Assembly (NCBI RefSeq): GCF_030733265.1
Contig: NZ_JASHJI010000001.1
Coordinates: 186,001-250,000 of the forward strand
Origin: Roseibium sp. MMSF_3412
GTDB taxonomy: Bacteria; Pseudomonadota; Alphaproteobacteria; Rhizobiales; Stappiaceae
Direction: 5' to 3'
Length of the DNA stretch: 64,000 nt
Shown here in pieces: positions 19,081 to 27,605 of this stretch (position 1 is its first letter; each line of letters starts with the position of its first letter). The translations under genes and the position numbers were made by a program. The notes under the pieces were generated by a model. It searched no databases, was not told the DNA's origin, and saw nothing but the letters and a program-made list of their open reading frames with translations.

Positions 19081-19115
19081 AAAACGGACTGCCGCTGGTT
19101 TCCAGCAGCAGTCCG
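19081..19115 (-). terminator. Terminator for the small gene at 19178-19405
   Basis: A stem (CGGACTGC / GCAGTCCG, with an inner CTGG / CCAG pair) is followed on the minus strand by a U-rich run (TTTTCATTTTC). It lies about 60 bp after the stop of the small minus-strand gene and supports that gene being real. It could also stop transcription from the LysE gene. Confidence 0.6.
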
Positions 19116-19177
19116 CCTTCTGGACAAAAGATACCCCGGAAAGCACAAGGATATGCATCCGTTGCCGGGACCCGGAG

Positions 19178-19405
19178 CTACCATCTAGCAGCAGCGCGAT
19201 CTCGTTTTGTGTGCTTGTCCCGCACCTTGGAACCGTATTTCATACAAAGTGTTGCTGCGGAAAGGGCGGCGATTCCGACGTCCCGATATTCCTGGTGCAG
19301 CGCAGGCAGGCTTTCCGGACCTGCACTCCGGCGTACGTTTCGCTCAATGATGTCTTCGAGCGTTGGAATGGTTGCCGCCTGCTCATTCGAAAAACGATGT
19401 GTCAT
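19178..19405 (-). CDS. Small conserved-looking protein, unknown function
   Basis: This 75-residue protein begins MTHRFSNEQAATIPTLEDIIERNVRR and ends with a basic tail. I do not recognise a domain. Two signs suggest it is a real gene: a good ribosome site (AAGGGG, six bases before the ATG) and a terminator-like hairpin downstream. It has no membrane segment. The 350-bp gap upstream (19406-19755) contains an AT-rich stretch (ACATATATTTTTCAATATTTT) suited to a promoter and no other gene. Confidence 0.5.
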   Translation of the reverse strand: MTHRFSNEQAATIPTLEDIIERNVRRSAGPESLPALHQEYRDVGIAALSAATLCMKYGSKVRDKHTKRDRAAARW

Positions 19406-19755
19406 GTCTTTACCCCTTTTCTGGTTGCACTGGGGTAGACGTCACAAGGAACATGCCAAAAACGACTTTCATTTTTTACATATATTTTTCAATATTTTAG
19501 CCCCACCCTTTCGCCCTACGGCGTCTGTCCGGCTTTCGAAATTGCGAAGTCTTTTCAATTTTGGGCAAAGACTGGGCGTGGCTACAACCGCTTGCACCAG
19601 CGTGCCAAAGAGCCAAGGTCTTATGCGCGCGTCTCGGCGAAGCGGTCTCTGCGGGTTTTCTTCAAGACCGAACAGCCTGCCAACGAAAATCCTTTACTCC
19701 GACGCCTCAATTCGGGCTAATCGACGTCCACTCAGGAAGACCAAAAGGGAAAGCC

Positions 19756-20892
19756 ATGGCTCTGATCAACTATGTGACCCGTGTCCAGTTCGGGTCTGGC
19801 GAACTCGCTACATTGAAAACGGAGCTGGAACTGGCCGGGATCTCGCGTCCCATGATCGTGACGGACAAGGGCGTCCGCCAGCTCGGGTTTCTCGACCGGA
19901 TCGAGGCGGTTCTCGGCGGAACCCCGGCGGGTATCTTCGACGACACCCCCGGCAACCCGAACGAAGCCGCGGTCAGGGCCGCAACCGCGCTTTTCAAGGA
20001 CATCGGCGCCGACGGGATCATCGCGATCGGAGGTGGATCTGCCCTTGATCTTGCAAAGGCCGTTGCCATCCTGGCGGCCCATGGCGGCACGCTCAAAACC
20101 TATGCCGTCATCGAGGGCGGACTTGAGAAAATCACCGACAAAACCTGGCCCACCATCGCGATCCCGACCACCTCGGGCACCGGCAGCGAGGTCGGACGCG
20201 GGGCGATCGTCATCCTGGAAGACGGCCGCAAGGTCGGTCTGCTGTCCCCTCACCTGATCCCGAAAACAGCCATCGTCGATCCGGACCTGACCATGACACT
20301 GCCGCCGATGCTGACGGCTGCAACCGGCATGGACGCTATCTCGCATTGCATCGAGACCTATCTTGCCCCGTCCTTCAATCCGCCTGCTGACGGGATCGCG
20401 CTTGAGGGGCTGAGGCGCGCCTGGACCAACATCCAAACGGCAACGGAAAACCCGGAGGACCGGGATGCGCGTGCCAATATGGCAATTGCCGCCACGATGG
20501 GGGCCATGGCGTTCCAGAAGGGGCTCGGCTGCGTTCACAGCCTGAGCCACGCGCTCGGCGGGCTGAACCCGAAACTCCACCACGGCACGCTGAATGCGGT
20601 GTTCATGCCGGCGGTTCTGGACTTCAACAGGACCGCCCCGGCCCGGGGCGGGGAAGACAAGTATGCGCGCATGGCAGAGGTTATGAATCTCCCTGCCGGA
20701 TCCGAGGTCAGAACCGCAATCAGCGACATGACTGCGGCGATCGGTTTGCCCGTCAGCCTGTCGGAGCTGGGTGTTGAAAGGGATCTATTCGACCGGATCA
20801 TCGCCGGTGCACTTGCCGACCACAGCCACAAGACCAATCCGCTCGAGGCAACGGCAGAGGACTACCGCCGGATGCTGGAGGCCTCTTTCTGA
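19756..20892 (+). CDS. Iron-containing alcohol dehydrogenase
   Basis: The product has 378 residues from the ATG preceded by AAAGGGAAAG. The type III (iron) alcohol dehydrogenase fold shows GGGSALDLAKAVAILAAHGG (dinucleotide binding), PTTSGTGSEVGRGAIV, DAISHCIETYLAPSFNPPADG and the metal His residues of GCVHSLSHALGG and HHGTLNAVFMP. It interconverts an alcohol or hydroxyacid with an aldehyde or ketoacid; 4-hydroxybutyrate- or 1,3-propanediol-type activity is possible but cannot be fixed. The frame is open to 19561, but that extension has no ribosome site and unusual composition. Confidence 0.9.
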   Translation: MALINYVTRVQFGSGELATLKTELELAGISRPMIVTDKGVRQLGFLDRIEAVLGGTPAGIFDDTPGNPNEAAVRAATALFKDIGADGIIAIGGGSALDLAKAVAILAAHGGTLKTYAVIEGGLEKITDKTWPTIAIPTTSGTGSEVGRGAIVILEDGRKVGLLSPHLIPKTAIVDPDLTMTLPPMLTAATGMDAISHCIETYLAPSFNPPADGIALEGLRRAWTNIQTATENPEDRDARANMAIAATMGAMAFQKGLGCVHSLSHALGGLNPKLHHGTLNAVFMPAVLDFNRTAPARGGEDKYARMAEVMNLPAGSEVRTAISDMTAAIGLPVSLSELGVERDLFDRIIAGALADHSHKTNPLEATAEDYRRMLEASF

Positions 20893-20921
20893 ACCCGGCC
20901 GGGTGCTCCACTCAAGGTGCG

Positions 20922-21251
20922 CTAAAGACCGTCGGAGAGTTTCCCAGTCGCAACGACGGTTTCGAAATACTCCACTTTCAGGTCGAATGATTTCAGGAGC
21001 TTTTGCGTGCTCGGCTTGACGACGGCGTCGTCGAACGCACCCTTTTCGAAATGCCCCGCCGAGGCCAGATCCGACCAGAGGCTCATGACCACCAGCTCCT
21101 GATCCTGGCCCTTGACCTTCACGGCCAGAGACGCGCCCAGATGCCCCGGGAGTTCCGCCATCTCCGCGAAGGTCGTTCTTTCCAGATGCTCCGCATATTG
21201 CCGCAGAACGTCTTCAGAGCCTGCAACCGCGCGCCACCAGCGAATGATCAT
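20922..21251 (-). CDS. ABM-like (antibiotic biosynthesis monooxygenase fold) protein
   Basis: The 109-residue product looks like a dimeric alpha/beta barrel protein: MIIRWWRAVAGSEDVLRQYAEHLERT, then a beta strand ELVVMSLWSDLASAGHF and a C-terminal strand YFETVV. The family includes haem- and quinol-acting monooxygenases and many uncharacterised members; no catalytic residues can be named. It is convergent with the alcohol dehydrogenase gene and about 60 bp downstream of metZ on the same strand, so it may be read through from metZ. Confidence 0.65.
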   Translation of the reverse strand: MIIRWWRAVAGSEDVLRQYAEHLERTTFAEMAELPGHLGASLAVKVKGQDQELVVMSLWSDLASAGHFEKGAFDDAVVKPSTQKLLKSFDLKVEYFETVVATGKLSDGL

Positions 21252-21314
21252 GTGTCCCTCGCATTCATCAATGCCGTTTCAGCCGGCATCGAAACCACAA
21301 AGCAGTTGGCGCCC

Positions 21315-22505
21315 TCAAACAGCGGCAAGCGCCTTTTCGACGTCTTCCAGCAGATCCAGCGGATCTTCCAGGCCGACAGAAAGGCGCAGGATGCCGTCGG
21401 TAATCCCGAGTTCGGCGCGCGCCTCCTCGCCGATAGACTGGTGTGTCGTGGTCGCCGGATGCGTGATCAGGCTCTTGGCGTCGCCCAGATTGTTGGAGAT
21501 CCGGATAATGTCGAGCGCATTGGTGAAGCGGAAGGCGGCTTCCTTGCCACCCTCGATCTCCAGCGCGACCATCGTCGAACCGCCGCGCATCTGCGTGCGG
21601 GCAAGCTCGGCCTGCGGATGGTCGTCGCGGCCCGGATAGATCAGGCGGCTGACCTTGGCCTGCCCGGCAAGGAAATCGGCAATCTGGCCTGCGCTCTCGG
21701 TCTGGCGGGCAACGCGGATCGGCAGCGTTTCAAGACCTTTCATCAGAACCCAGGCGTTGAACGGGCTCATGTGCGGGCCGGTATGCTTGACGAACGGCAT
21801 CACTTCCTCGGAGATCCACTCCTCGTCCGACAGGACAACGCCGCCGAGGCAGCGCCCCTGGCCGTCGATATGTTTCGTTGCGGAATAGACGACGACGTCC
21901 GCGCCGAGTTGCAGCGGAGACTGGTAAAGCGGCGTTGCAAAGACATTGTCGACGATCAGGCGCGCGCCGGCGGACTTTGCAATCTCCGCGACCGCCGGGA
22001 TGTCGATGATCTCCAGTGTCGGGTTGGTCGGGCTTTCCAGGAAGAGCGCGCGCGTGTTCGGACGCACGGCCGCTTTCCACTGGTCGATGTCGGTGCCGTC
22101 GACCAGCGTGCTTTCCACTCCGTAGCGCGGCAGCAGGGTTTCGCAGATGTAGCGGCAGGACCCGAACAGGGCCTTGGCCGCGATCACGTGATCCCCCGCC
22201 CTGACCGACGCCATCAGGGCGAGATTGACGGCGGCCATGCCGCTTGCCGTGCCGCGCGCGGCTTCCGCGCCCTCCAGCGCCTTGATGCGGTCCTCGAACA
22301 TGGAAACGGTCGGATTGGCATAGCGCGAATAGACAAAGCCCGGGTCTTCGCCGTTGAAACGGGCTTCCGCAGCTTCGGCATTGTCGTAGACAAACCCTTG
22401 CGTCAGGTACATGGCTTCCGAGGTTTCACCAAAGGGAGACCGCATGGTGCCGCCGTGAACCAGTGAGGTTGCAGGACGCCAGCTCTTGTTGGTGGACTCA
22501 GTCAT
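21315..22505 (-). CDS. metZ: O-succinylhomoserine sulfhydrylase
   Basis: The 396-residue PLP enzyme makes homocysteine from O-succinylhomoserine and sulfide, for methionine synthesis. Signatures are SRYANPTVSMFEDRI, the PLP-Lys motif YSATKHIDGQGRCLGG and RISNNLGDAKSLITHPATTTH. MetZ is favoured over MetB/MetC by overall pattern and by the SAM-II riboswitch upstream, which in alphaproteobacteria precedes metA/metX/metZ. The frame opens at 22526 inside the terminator U-tract; the ATG at 22505 with GGAG nine bases upstream is chosen. Expression should drop when S-adenosylmethionine is high. Confidence 0.92.
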   Translation of the reverse strand: MTESTNKSWRPATSLVHGGTMRSPFGETSEAMYLTQGFVYDNAEAAEARFNGEDPGFVYSRYANPTVSMFEDRIKALEGAEAARGTASGMAAVNLALMASVRAGDHVIAAKALFGSCRYICETLLPRYGVESTLVDGTDIDQWKAAVRPNTRALFLESPTNPTLEIIDIPAVAEIAKSAGARLIVDNVFATPLYQSPLQLGADVVVYSATKHIDGQGRCLGGVVLSDEEWISEEVMPFVKHTGPHMSPFNAWVLMKGLETLPIRVARQTESAGQIADFLAGQAKVSRLIYPGRDDHPQAELARTQMRGGSTMVALEIEGGKEAAFRFTNALDIIRISNNLGDAKSLITHPATTTHQSIGEEARAELGITDGILRLSVGLEDPLDLLEDVEKALAAV

Positions 22506-22524
22506 TTTCATTCGCTCCAAACGC

Positions 22525-22550
22525 AAAAAACCCCAGCCTCAAGACCGGGG
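22525..22550 (-). terminator. Intrinsic terminator in the metZ leader
   Basis: On the minus strand a stem CCCCGGTC / GGCTGGGG-type hairpin is followed by six U residues, between the SAM-II aptamer and the metZ start. This suggests transcriptional control (attenuation), though the position also allows effects on ribosome access. Confidence 0.75.
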
Positions 22551-22563
22551 TTCGCACCTCCGG

Positions 22564-22620
22564 CCTTTTTTAGCGACTTGTTTAACGTGGCTGCAAGCCG
22601 GCCGGCCCAAATCACCACGA
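22564..22620 (-). promoter_or_regulatory. SAM-II riboswitch (metA-type aptamer)
   Basis: The minus strand carries the conserved SAM-II core: CGTGGTGATTTG, then GCCGGCTTGCAGCCACGTT, AAACAAGTCGCTAAAAAAGG. The CGTGG / CCACG pair forms the P1 stem, and the downstream AAGTCGCTAAA strand forms the pseudoknot. An extra GGCC is present before the GCCGGC strand. It senses S-adenosylmethionine and controls metZ. Confidence 0.93.
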
Positions 22621-22757
22621 AGTGGCTCTGTCCTATGCGATAATGCAGCAAGGGTCAATCACCTTTGGCGAAAGTTCCCGTGAACGGACAAAGCCTGTTG
22701 GCGCGGGCCAGCCGATCCTTTAAGGATTCCAATAAGGAAAAACGACGGGAATTCTTC

Positions 22758-23894
22758 ATGAACGGGACAACGGGGCAGACATTGAACGGAAGCGCGACAC
22801 TTGCAGCCAGCGGCATTCTGCCGGAGCGGATCATCCACGCGATGTTTGACGCAGGTGAAATCGCAGCCGACGCGCCACCTGTCAGCGGGCAGATCCAGCC
22901 GGCCAGTCTCGATCTCCGTCTTGGAGCCAAGGCCTACCGGGTCCGTGCCAGCTTTCTGCCAGGTCCCGAGATCCGGGTCGCCGACCGGCTGGAAGAGCTC
23001 AAGCTTCATACCGTCGACCTGAAGGATGGCGCGGTTCTGGAAACCGGCTGCGTCTATATCGTGCCGCTGCAGGAAAGCCTTGCGCTGGCCCCGGACATTT
23101 CTGCGACCGCCAACCCGAAGAGCTCCACCGGACGGCTGGACGTGTTTACCCGCGTCATAACCGACAATGGCCTTGCCTTCGATACCGTGCCCGCAGGCTA
23201 CACCGGCCCGCTTTACGCAGAGATTTCGCCCCTCACCTTTCCGATTCTTGCCCGCAGCGGCTCCCGCCTCAGCCAGATCCGTTTCCGGCGCGGGCACTCC
23301 ATCATCGCCGATGACGTGCTTCAGGACGTGCACCGGACTCATACGCTGATGAGCGGTGGCAACGAACGGATCGGCGGTGGTGTCCAGCTCTCGATCGACC
23401 TTGAAGGCGACGGGCCGGGCAGCCTGATCGGCTACCGCGCGAAACATCATTCGGGCCTGATCGACGTCGATGTCGTCGGAGCGCAGGACCCGCTGGATTT
23501 CTGGGAACCGATTTACCGGCGCAGCAAGGGTGAGTTGATCCTCGATCCGGACGCGTTTTACATCCTTGTCAGCCAGGAAGCGGTGCACGTGCCGCCGGAT
23601 TATGCGGCCGAGATGGTGCCGTTCGATCCGCTCGTCGGGGAATTCCGGGTGCATTATGCCGGCTTCTTCGATCCGGGCTTCGGACACGCAGGCGCCGGCG
23701 GCATCGGGTCGCGCGCGGTCCTGGAAGTGCGCTCACACGACGTTCCCTTCATCGTGGAACACGGTCAGACCATCGGCCGCCTCGTTTATGAACACATGGC
23801 CGAACGCCCCGAAACCCTTTACGGCGAAGGCATCGGATCGAACTATCAGGGCCAGGCCCTCAAACTGTCGAAACACTTCAAGGTTCCTGCCTAG
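22758..23894 (+). CDS. 2'-Deoxycytidine 5'-triphosphate deaminase (long form)
   Basis: The product has 378 residues from the ATG at 22758. It has two dCTP-deaminase/dUTPase-like halves: the first with SGQIQPASLDLRLGAKAYRV and NPKSSTGRLDVFTRVI, then GPLYAEISPLTFPILARSGSRLSQIRF; the second with DAFYILVSQEAVHVPPDYAAEM and the glycine-rich FDPGFGHAGAGGIGSRAV. This long form is typical of alphaproteobacteria and differs from the ~190-residue Dcd of enterobacteria. It deaminates dCTP to dUTP for dTTP synthesis. The frame opens at 22665, but the start of the conserved part is near the later ATG. Confidence 0.9.
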   Translation: MNGTTGQTLNGSATLAASGILPERIIHAMFDAGEIAADAPPVSGQIQPASLDLRLGAKAYRVRASFLPGPEIRVADRLEELKLHTVDLKDGAVLETGCVYIVPLQESLALAPDISATANPKSSTGRLDVFTRVITDNGLAFDTVPAGYTGPLYAEISPLTFPILARSGSRLSQIRFRRGHSIIADDVLQDVHRTHTLMSGGNERIGGGVQLSIDLEGDGPGSLIGYRAKHHSGLIDVDVVGAQDPLDFWEPIYRRSKGELILDPDAFYILVSQEAVHVPPDYAAEMVPFDPLVGEFRVHYAGFFDPGFGHAGAGGIGSRAVLEVRSHDVPFIVEHGQTIGRLVYEHMAERPETLYGEGIGSNYQGQALKLSKHFKVPA

Positions 23895-23936
23895 TCCCGT
23901 TCCCGGCGGGACCGGTATGCACGCCAGATCACCAAC

Positions 23937-24485
23937 ATGAATTTCAAGACCGTCACCCGTGAATACGAAGGCTATCTGGAAGACCGCAAGTCTCGGTTTC
24001 TGGCCCATCTTGTTCCCTACGAACGGTTTGACGAGCGTCTTGAGGAGTTGCGCCGGGAACACCGGAAGGCCAACCATGTCGTCACCGCGCACCGCCGCCT
24101 TCTCGATGACGGCCGGGTCGAGGAAAGCGGCAAGGATGACGGAGAACCTGCCGGTACATCCGGCATGCCGACCCTGCGGGTCCTTCAGGGCGCTGATCTG
24201 ATCAACTGCGCGGTGCTTGTCGTGCGTTACTTCGGGGGTACGAAGCTCGGCGGCGGCGGACTTGCCCGCGCTTATTCCGGCGCGGCACAGGACGCTATCG
24301 GCCACGCCAAGCTGGTCCCGTTCCGCAAGATCGTCTCCAGAACGGTCAGCGCGGATTTTGCCGCGAGTTCCGATCTTGAACGCAGGATCGAAGCGCTCGG
24401 TGTGACCGTCGTGGCGCGGGATTACACCGAGGCCGGCGTTGAGTTGACTGTCGAGGGACCGGAAGAGGTTCTGGCAGCGCTATAG
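23937..24485 (+). CDS. IMPACT/YigZ-family protein
   Basis: The product has 182 residues. The N-terminal UPF0029/Impact domain shows KSRFLAHLVPYERFDERLEEL, ANHVVTAHRR, DDGEPAGTSGMPTL and VVRYFGGTKLGGGGLARAYSGA. The C-terminal ~60 residues resemble the EF-G domain V-like DUF1949. The family is widespread and may act on translation stress; no enzymatic role is agreed. It follows the dCTP deaminase gene by about 40 bp on the same strand and may share its transcript. Confidence 0.9.
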   Translation: MNFKTVTREYEGYLEDRKSRFLAHLVPYERFDERLEELRREHRKANHVVTAHRRLLDDGRVEESGKDDGEPAGTSGMPTLRVLQGADLINCAVLVVRYFGGTKLGGGGLARAYSGAAQDAIGHAKLVPFRKIVSRTVSADFAASSDLERRIEALGVTVVARDYTEAGVELTVEGPEEVLAAL

Positions 24486-24534
24486 TTTCGTCTGGAAGCT
24501 CGCCGTTCATTTCAAGTCAACCACCTGCCCCAAC

Positions 24535-24624
24535 CTTCATCCTGAGGAGGGCCGACAGGCCCGTCTCGAAGTATGGGCCGCGCATCCTTCGAGACAGCGC
24601 TTCCGCGCTTCCTCAGGATGAGGC
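24535..24624. repeat. Intergenic palindromic repeat, type 1 copy 1
   Basis: The unit starts TTCATCCTGAGGAGG and ends CCTCAGGATGAGG, with an inner pair CGTCTCGAAG / CTTCGAGAC around GCCGCGCAT. It can fold as one long hairpin. The sequence style matches the CCTCATCCTGAGGAG repeats common in rhizobial and Stappiaceae genomes (established knowledge). A second copy lies at 24875-24974. Confidence 0.75.
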
Positions 24625-24694
24625 TGGTGTTTCATGGCGGCTCGCGGCTTTGCCAGGCGATCGAACAACCGTTCGCCGGACGCTCCCCTCTCCG

Positions 24695-24821
24695 CCGTCA
24701 TCCCGGACGAACGCAGAGAGATCCGGGACCGGGGAACCCGGGTCTGTCGAAAAGACACATGGAAACCGTTGGAGCTGTGCCACCCCGATCCCGGCTCGCG
24801 CTGCGCCTGGCCGGGATGACG
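24695..24821. repeat. Intergenic palindromic repeat, type 2
   Basis: The unit starts CCGTCATCCCGGACGAA and ends GGCCGGGATGACG, with an inner pair GATCCGGGACC / GATCCCGGCTC. The ends are mutually complementary (CGTCATCCCGG / CCGGGATGACG). It lies between the two type 1 copies, so the 569-bp gap 24486-25054 is filled with repeats and holds no gene. Confidence 0.7.
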
Positions 24822-24874
24822 ACGTCATTTTGGCCTGAGGACGTCCAGGCACATCGGTTCTCTTGTCACCGGAA

Positions 24875-24974
24875 CCTCATCCCGAGGAGGGCCGACAGGC
24901 CCGTCTCGAAGGATGGGCCGCGCACTTCCAAAGTAGCCGCGCATCCTTCGAGACAGCGCTTCCTCAGGATGAGG
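24875..24974. repeat. Intergenic palindromic repeat, type 1 copy 2
   Basis: This has the same layout as copy 1 (CCTCATCCCGAGGAGG ... CCTCAGGATGAGG). A short insertion of about 20 bases (CACTTCCAAAGTAGCCGCG region) sits in the centre and the terminal stem has one mismatch. The shared core CGACAGGCCCGTCTCGAAG is identical to copy 1. Confidence 0.75.
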
Positions 24975-25054
24975 TCCTTTTGGGCAAAAAAAGAAGGTCA
25001 ATCGTCTCCAGAACAAGAGCTCCACGGAAAGAGCACAGCCTTTCTGGCCCGCCC

Positions 25055-26521
25055 TCAGGCCACGATCACCGCGGCCCCTTCCCTGCGGGCGTCGCCGATA
25101 CCGGAAAAGGTGCCTTGGCTATCGGTGCTGACGGCATGCACACCGCCGAAAAACATGTTCTTTTCGGGCCACAGGCGATGGTCGGCGAAGCGGTCGGTCA
25201 ATGTGGATATGTCAGCGTCGGCGCCGGGCAATTCCAGGTCAAGATGACCGTCTTCAACGTGAAGCCGCGACGCGCGAACAGCGTCCTCAAGCGCCGTCTC
25301 ATCCAGGCAAAGACGCGCCACCACCTGGAAGACCGCCGAGCGGATGCGGCTGGATCCGCCGGACCCGAGCGCGATCAGGCGTTCGCCCGGCATGTCGATC
25401 AACGCCGGGCACATCATGGAGGCCAGCCGCTGGTCCGTAGGCCAATCCGCGGAACCATGCGGATTGACGTCTTCTTCGCCGAGAATGTTATTCAGCATGA
25501 AGCCGTAGCCGCCGACGATTTCGCCATTTCCGGTGCCGTTGGAGACGGTGACCGAACAGGCATTGCCTTCGGCATCAACTGTCGAGATGTGGGTTGTGCC
25601 CTGCTGGCGCACCAGGCGGTCCAGAAGCGACTGGAGATCGCCGCGCGCGGACAGTCTTGCGCAGTCCGCCGCTTCAAGGGCACCGGCAAATGCGGTCCTG
25701 CCGCGGCCTTCAAGATGCATAAGCGCATACCGGATCAGCGCACCTCCGGCAGCCGGAGGCGGGTTGAGATGAACGGTGGCCGCGCCGACTTTGAATGACA
25801 AAGGTGCACGCGGTTCCATCCGGTAGCCCGTCAAGTCATCTTGAGTGAGATATCCGCCAAGCTCCTGCTCTTTCAGGATCTGGCCTGCAATCCCGGTCTG
25901 GAGCCAGTCCTTTTTCGCCAGTTCCTCGTACATGTCGCCAAGGCCGGGATTGCGGAACACAGATCCGGCAACGGGCAGATCGCCAGTTGGCGCAAAAAGG
26001 GCACGGGCCGCTTCTGTCGCCGTCAGGATCGGGCGAACCACGGTCGACAGGTAGTGCTGATAATCAGTAACAACGTGGCCAGTCCGGGCCGCCACGATAG
26101 CGGGCGAAAACAGGTCGGCGAAGGGCAACGTTCCGCCTTGCCGGTGCAGCGCAGATAAGCCGGCCAGAAAACCCGGCGTGGCAACAGTCGCCGGTCCGAT
26201 GTGAAACACCTGGGTCGCCGAACCGAAGTCGGCGGTGATGCTGTGAAAGCCTTCAGCGGGTCTGTCGCGCTTCTGCCTTGGTGTTTGCGGAAAGAAGTCG
26301 AGCAAGGTGGTCTTGCCGCTCCCGGCGTTGCGCAACATGGCAAAGCCACCGCCGCCGGGAGAGGCCAGCACCGGTTCGCAGACACAGGACATGGCAAGCG
26401 CGGCAATCGCCGCATCAATTGCGTTGCCGCCATTGCGCAGCATGTCCGCGCCGGCTTCTGCGGTCAGCTGGTGACCGGCCGCGATGCTGCCCTTTGGGCT
26501 GTGCGTTGAACGAGTTGACAT
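25055..26521 (-). CDS. Gamma-glutamyltransferase-family protein
   Basis: The 488-residue Ntn-hydrolase-type protein starts with the large-subunit motifs AAGHQLTAEAGADMLRNGGNAIDAAIAA and SPGGGGFAMLR. The autoprocessing threonine lies in GTTHISTVDAEGNACSVTVSNG, followed by GSGGSSRIRSAVFQV. It has no clear signal peptide, unlike periplasmic GGT (about 580 residues), and is shorter, so it may be a cytoplasmic paralogue acting on other gamma-glutamyl or amide substrates. The C-terminus retains HAVSTDSQGTFSGIGDARREG. It is a single gene, with repeat-filled DNA downstream. Confidence 0.87.
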   Translation of the reverse strand: MSTRSTHSPKGSIAAGHQLTAEAGADMLRNGGNAIDAAIAALAMSCVCEPVLASPGGGGFAMLRNAGSGKTTLLDFFPQTPRQKRDRPAEGFHSITADFGSATQVFHIGPATVATPGFLAGLSALHRQGGTLPFADLFSPAIVAARTGHVVTDYQHYLSTVVRPILTATEAARALFAPTGDLPVAGSVFRNPGLGDMYEELAKKDWLQTGIAGQILKEQELGGYLTQDDLTGYRMEPRAPLSFKVGAATVHLNPPPAAGGALIRYALMHLEGRGRTAFAGALEAADCARLSARGDLQSLLDRLVRQQGTTHISTVDAEGNACSVTVSNGTGNGEIVGGYGFMLNNILGEEDVNPHGSADWPTDQRLASMMCPALIDMPGERLIALGSGGSSRIRSAVFQVVARLCLDETALEDAVRASRLHVEDGHLDLELPGADADISTLTDRFADHRLWPEKNMFFGGVHAVSTDSQGTFSGIGDARREGAAVIVA

Positions 26522-26582
26522 ATCCCGGTCAAATCACGCGGCCTCCCGAAACGCAAGGCTTAAGAGCCGGCACGCGGACCGG

Positions 26583-27374
26583 TCAATCAGCCACTTTCAT
26601 GCGCAGTTCCTTCAGCTCCGCACGCAATGCCTTGACCTCTTCCAGGATCAGGCCGGTATCGTCATGGATCGCCTGCCTGTTGGCATCGGCCTCCACCTCG
26701 TGCTCCTCCTGCATGGCCGAGACGATGATACCGATGAAAAGGTTCAGGACGGTGAACGCGGTACACAGGATGAACGGCACGAAAAACAGCCAGGAAAGAG
26801 GGTAGACCTCCATGACGGGCCGGACGATGCCCATGGACCAGCTCTCCAGTGTCATGATCTGGAACAGCGTGTAGAGCGAGGCTCCAAGGTCACCGAACCA
26901 GTCGGGGAAGGTTTCGCCGAACAGTTTTGTCGCCATGACGGCGAAGACATAAAACACCAGAGCCATCAGAACGACGATGGACCCCATCCCCGGCAGCGCT
27001 GCTATCAGGCCACCGATCACGCGCCGGAGCGAGGGAACGACGGAAATCAGGCGCAGGACACGCAGGATACGCAGCGAGCGGAGCACCGACATCGGCCCGG
27101 TCGAGGGCACCAGCGCAATTCCGACAATGGCAAAATCGAACAGGCTCCACGGGTCCTTGAAGAATTTCAGACCGTGCGCGTAAAGACGCAGCATCAGCTC
27201 GACCACGAAAATGCCGAGGATGATGCGGTCGACCGTCACGAGCAGTGTGCCAAAATTGTCCATCATCCAGGGACTTGTTTCCAAGCCAAGCGTCACCGCG
27301 TTCAGCATGATGATCCCGATGATGCAGAATTCCCAATTGCGCGATGTGACCAGCGCCTTGACCTGATTTCGCAT
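26583..27374 (-). CDS. Voltage-gated sodium channel, NaChBac type
   Basis: The 263-residue protein has six membrane segments. The S4 voltage sensor has regularly spaced arginines (RSLRILRVLRLISVVPSLRRV), the selectivity filter is TLESWSM as in characterised bacterial Na+ channels, and S6 is TAFTVLNLFIGIIVSAMQ. It ends with a coiled-coil tail (about residues 230-260) for tetramer assembly. It should form a homotetrameric Na+ channel in the inner membrane. In marine bacteria these link Na+ entry to motility or pH control, which is inference here. It is immediately upstream of tRNA-Gly on the opposite strand. Confidence 0.93.
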   Translation of the reverse strand: MRNQVKALVTSRNWEFCIIGIIMLNAVTLGLETSPWMMDNFGTLLVTVDRIILGIFVVELMLRLYAHGLKFFKDPWSLFDFAIVGIALVPSTGPMSVLRSLRILRVLRLISVVPSLRRVIGGLIAALPGMGSIVVLMALVFYVFAVMATKLFGETFPDWFGDLGASLYTLFQIMTLESWSMGIVRPVMEVYPLSWLFFVPFILCTAFTVLNLFIGIIVSAMQEEHEVEADANRQAIHDDTGLILEEVKALRAELKELRMKVAD

Positions 27375-27531
27375 GTATCCGACCTGGAGTTTGTCCGTGA
27401 ACCGAAGCGCTTGCGCGCCGGCGCGAACATGGCGATTTTTGCACCGCAGCGCAAGATGCCGGACAGCAGGAGAGGCAAAGTTCAGAGCTTGACAGTTTTG
27501 CTCTGTCGGATCAGTAATCGAAGAGGGCCAC

Positions 27532-27605
27532 GCGGGTGTAGCTCAATGGTAGAGCAGGAGCTTCCCAAGCTTAAGACGAGGGTTCGATTCCCTTCACCCG
27601 CTCCA
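27532..27605 (+). tRNA. tRNA-Gly (CCC anticodon)
   Basis: The 74-nt cloverleaf has acceptor GCGGGTG / CACCCGC, D-arm with GCTCAATGGTAGAGC, anticodon loop CTTCCCAAG (CCC), T-arm GGGTTCGATTCCC and an encoded CCA. Its 3' 47 nt are repeated at 49243, which marks it as an integration target. Confidence 0.96.

Noticed and set aside
21003-22466. Plus-strand frame of 487 codons
   Set aside because: Opposite metZ, which has the PLP-Lys motif and a riboswitch.
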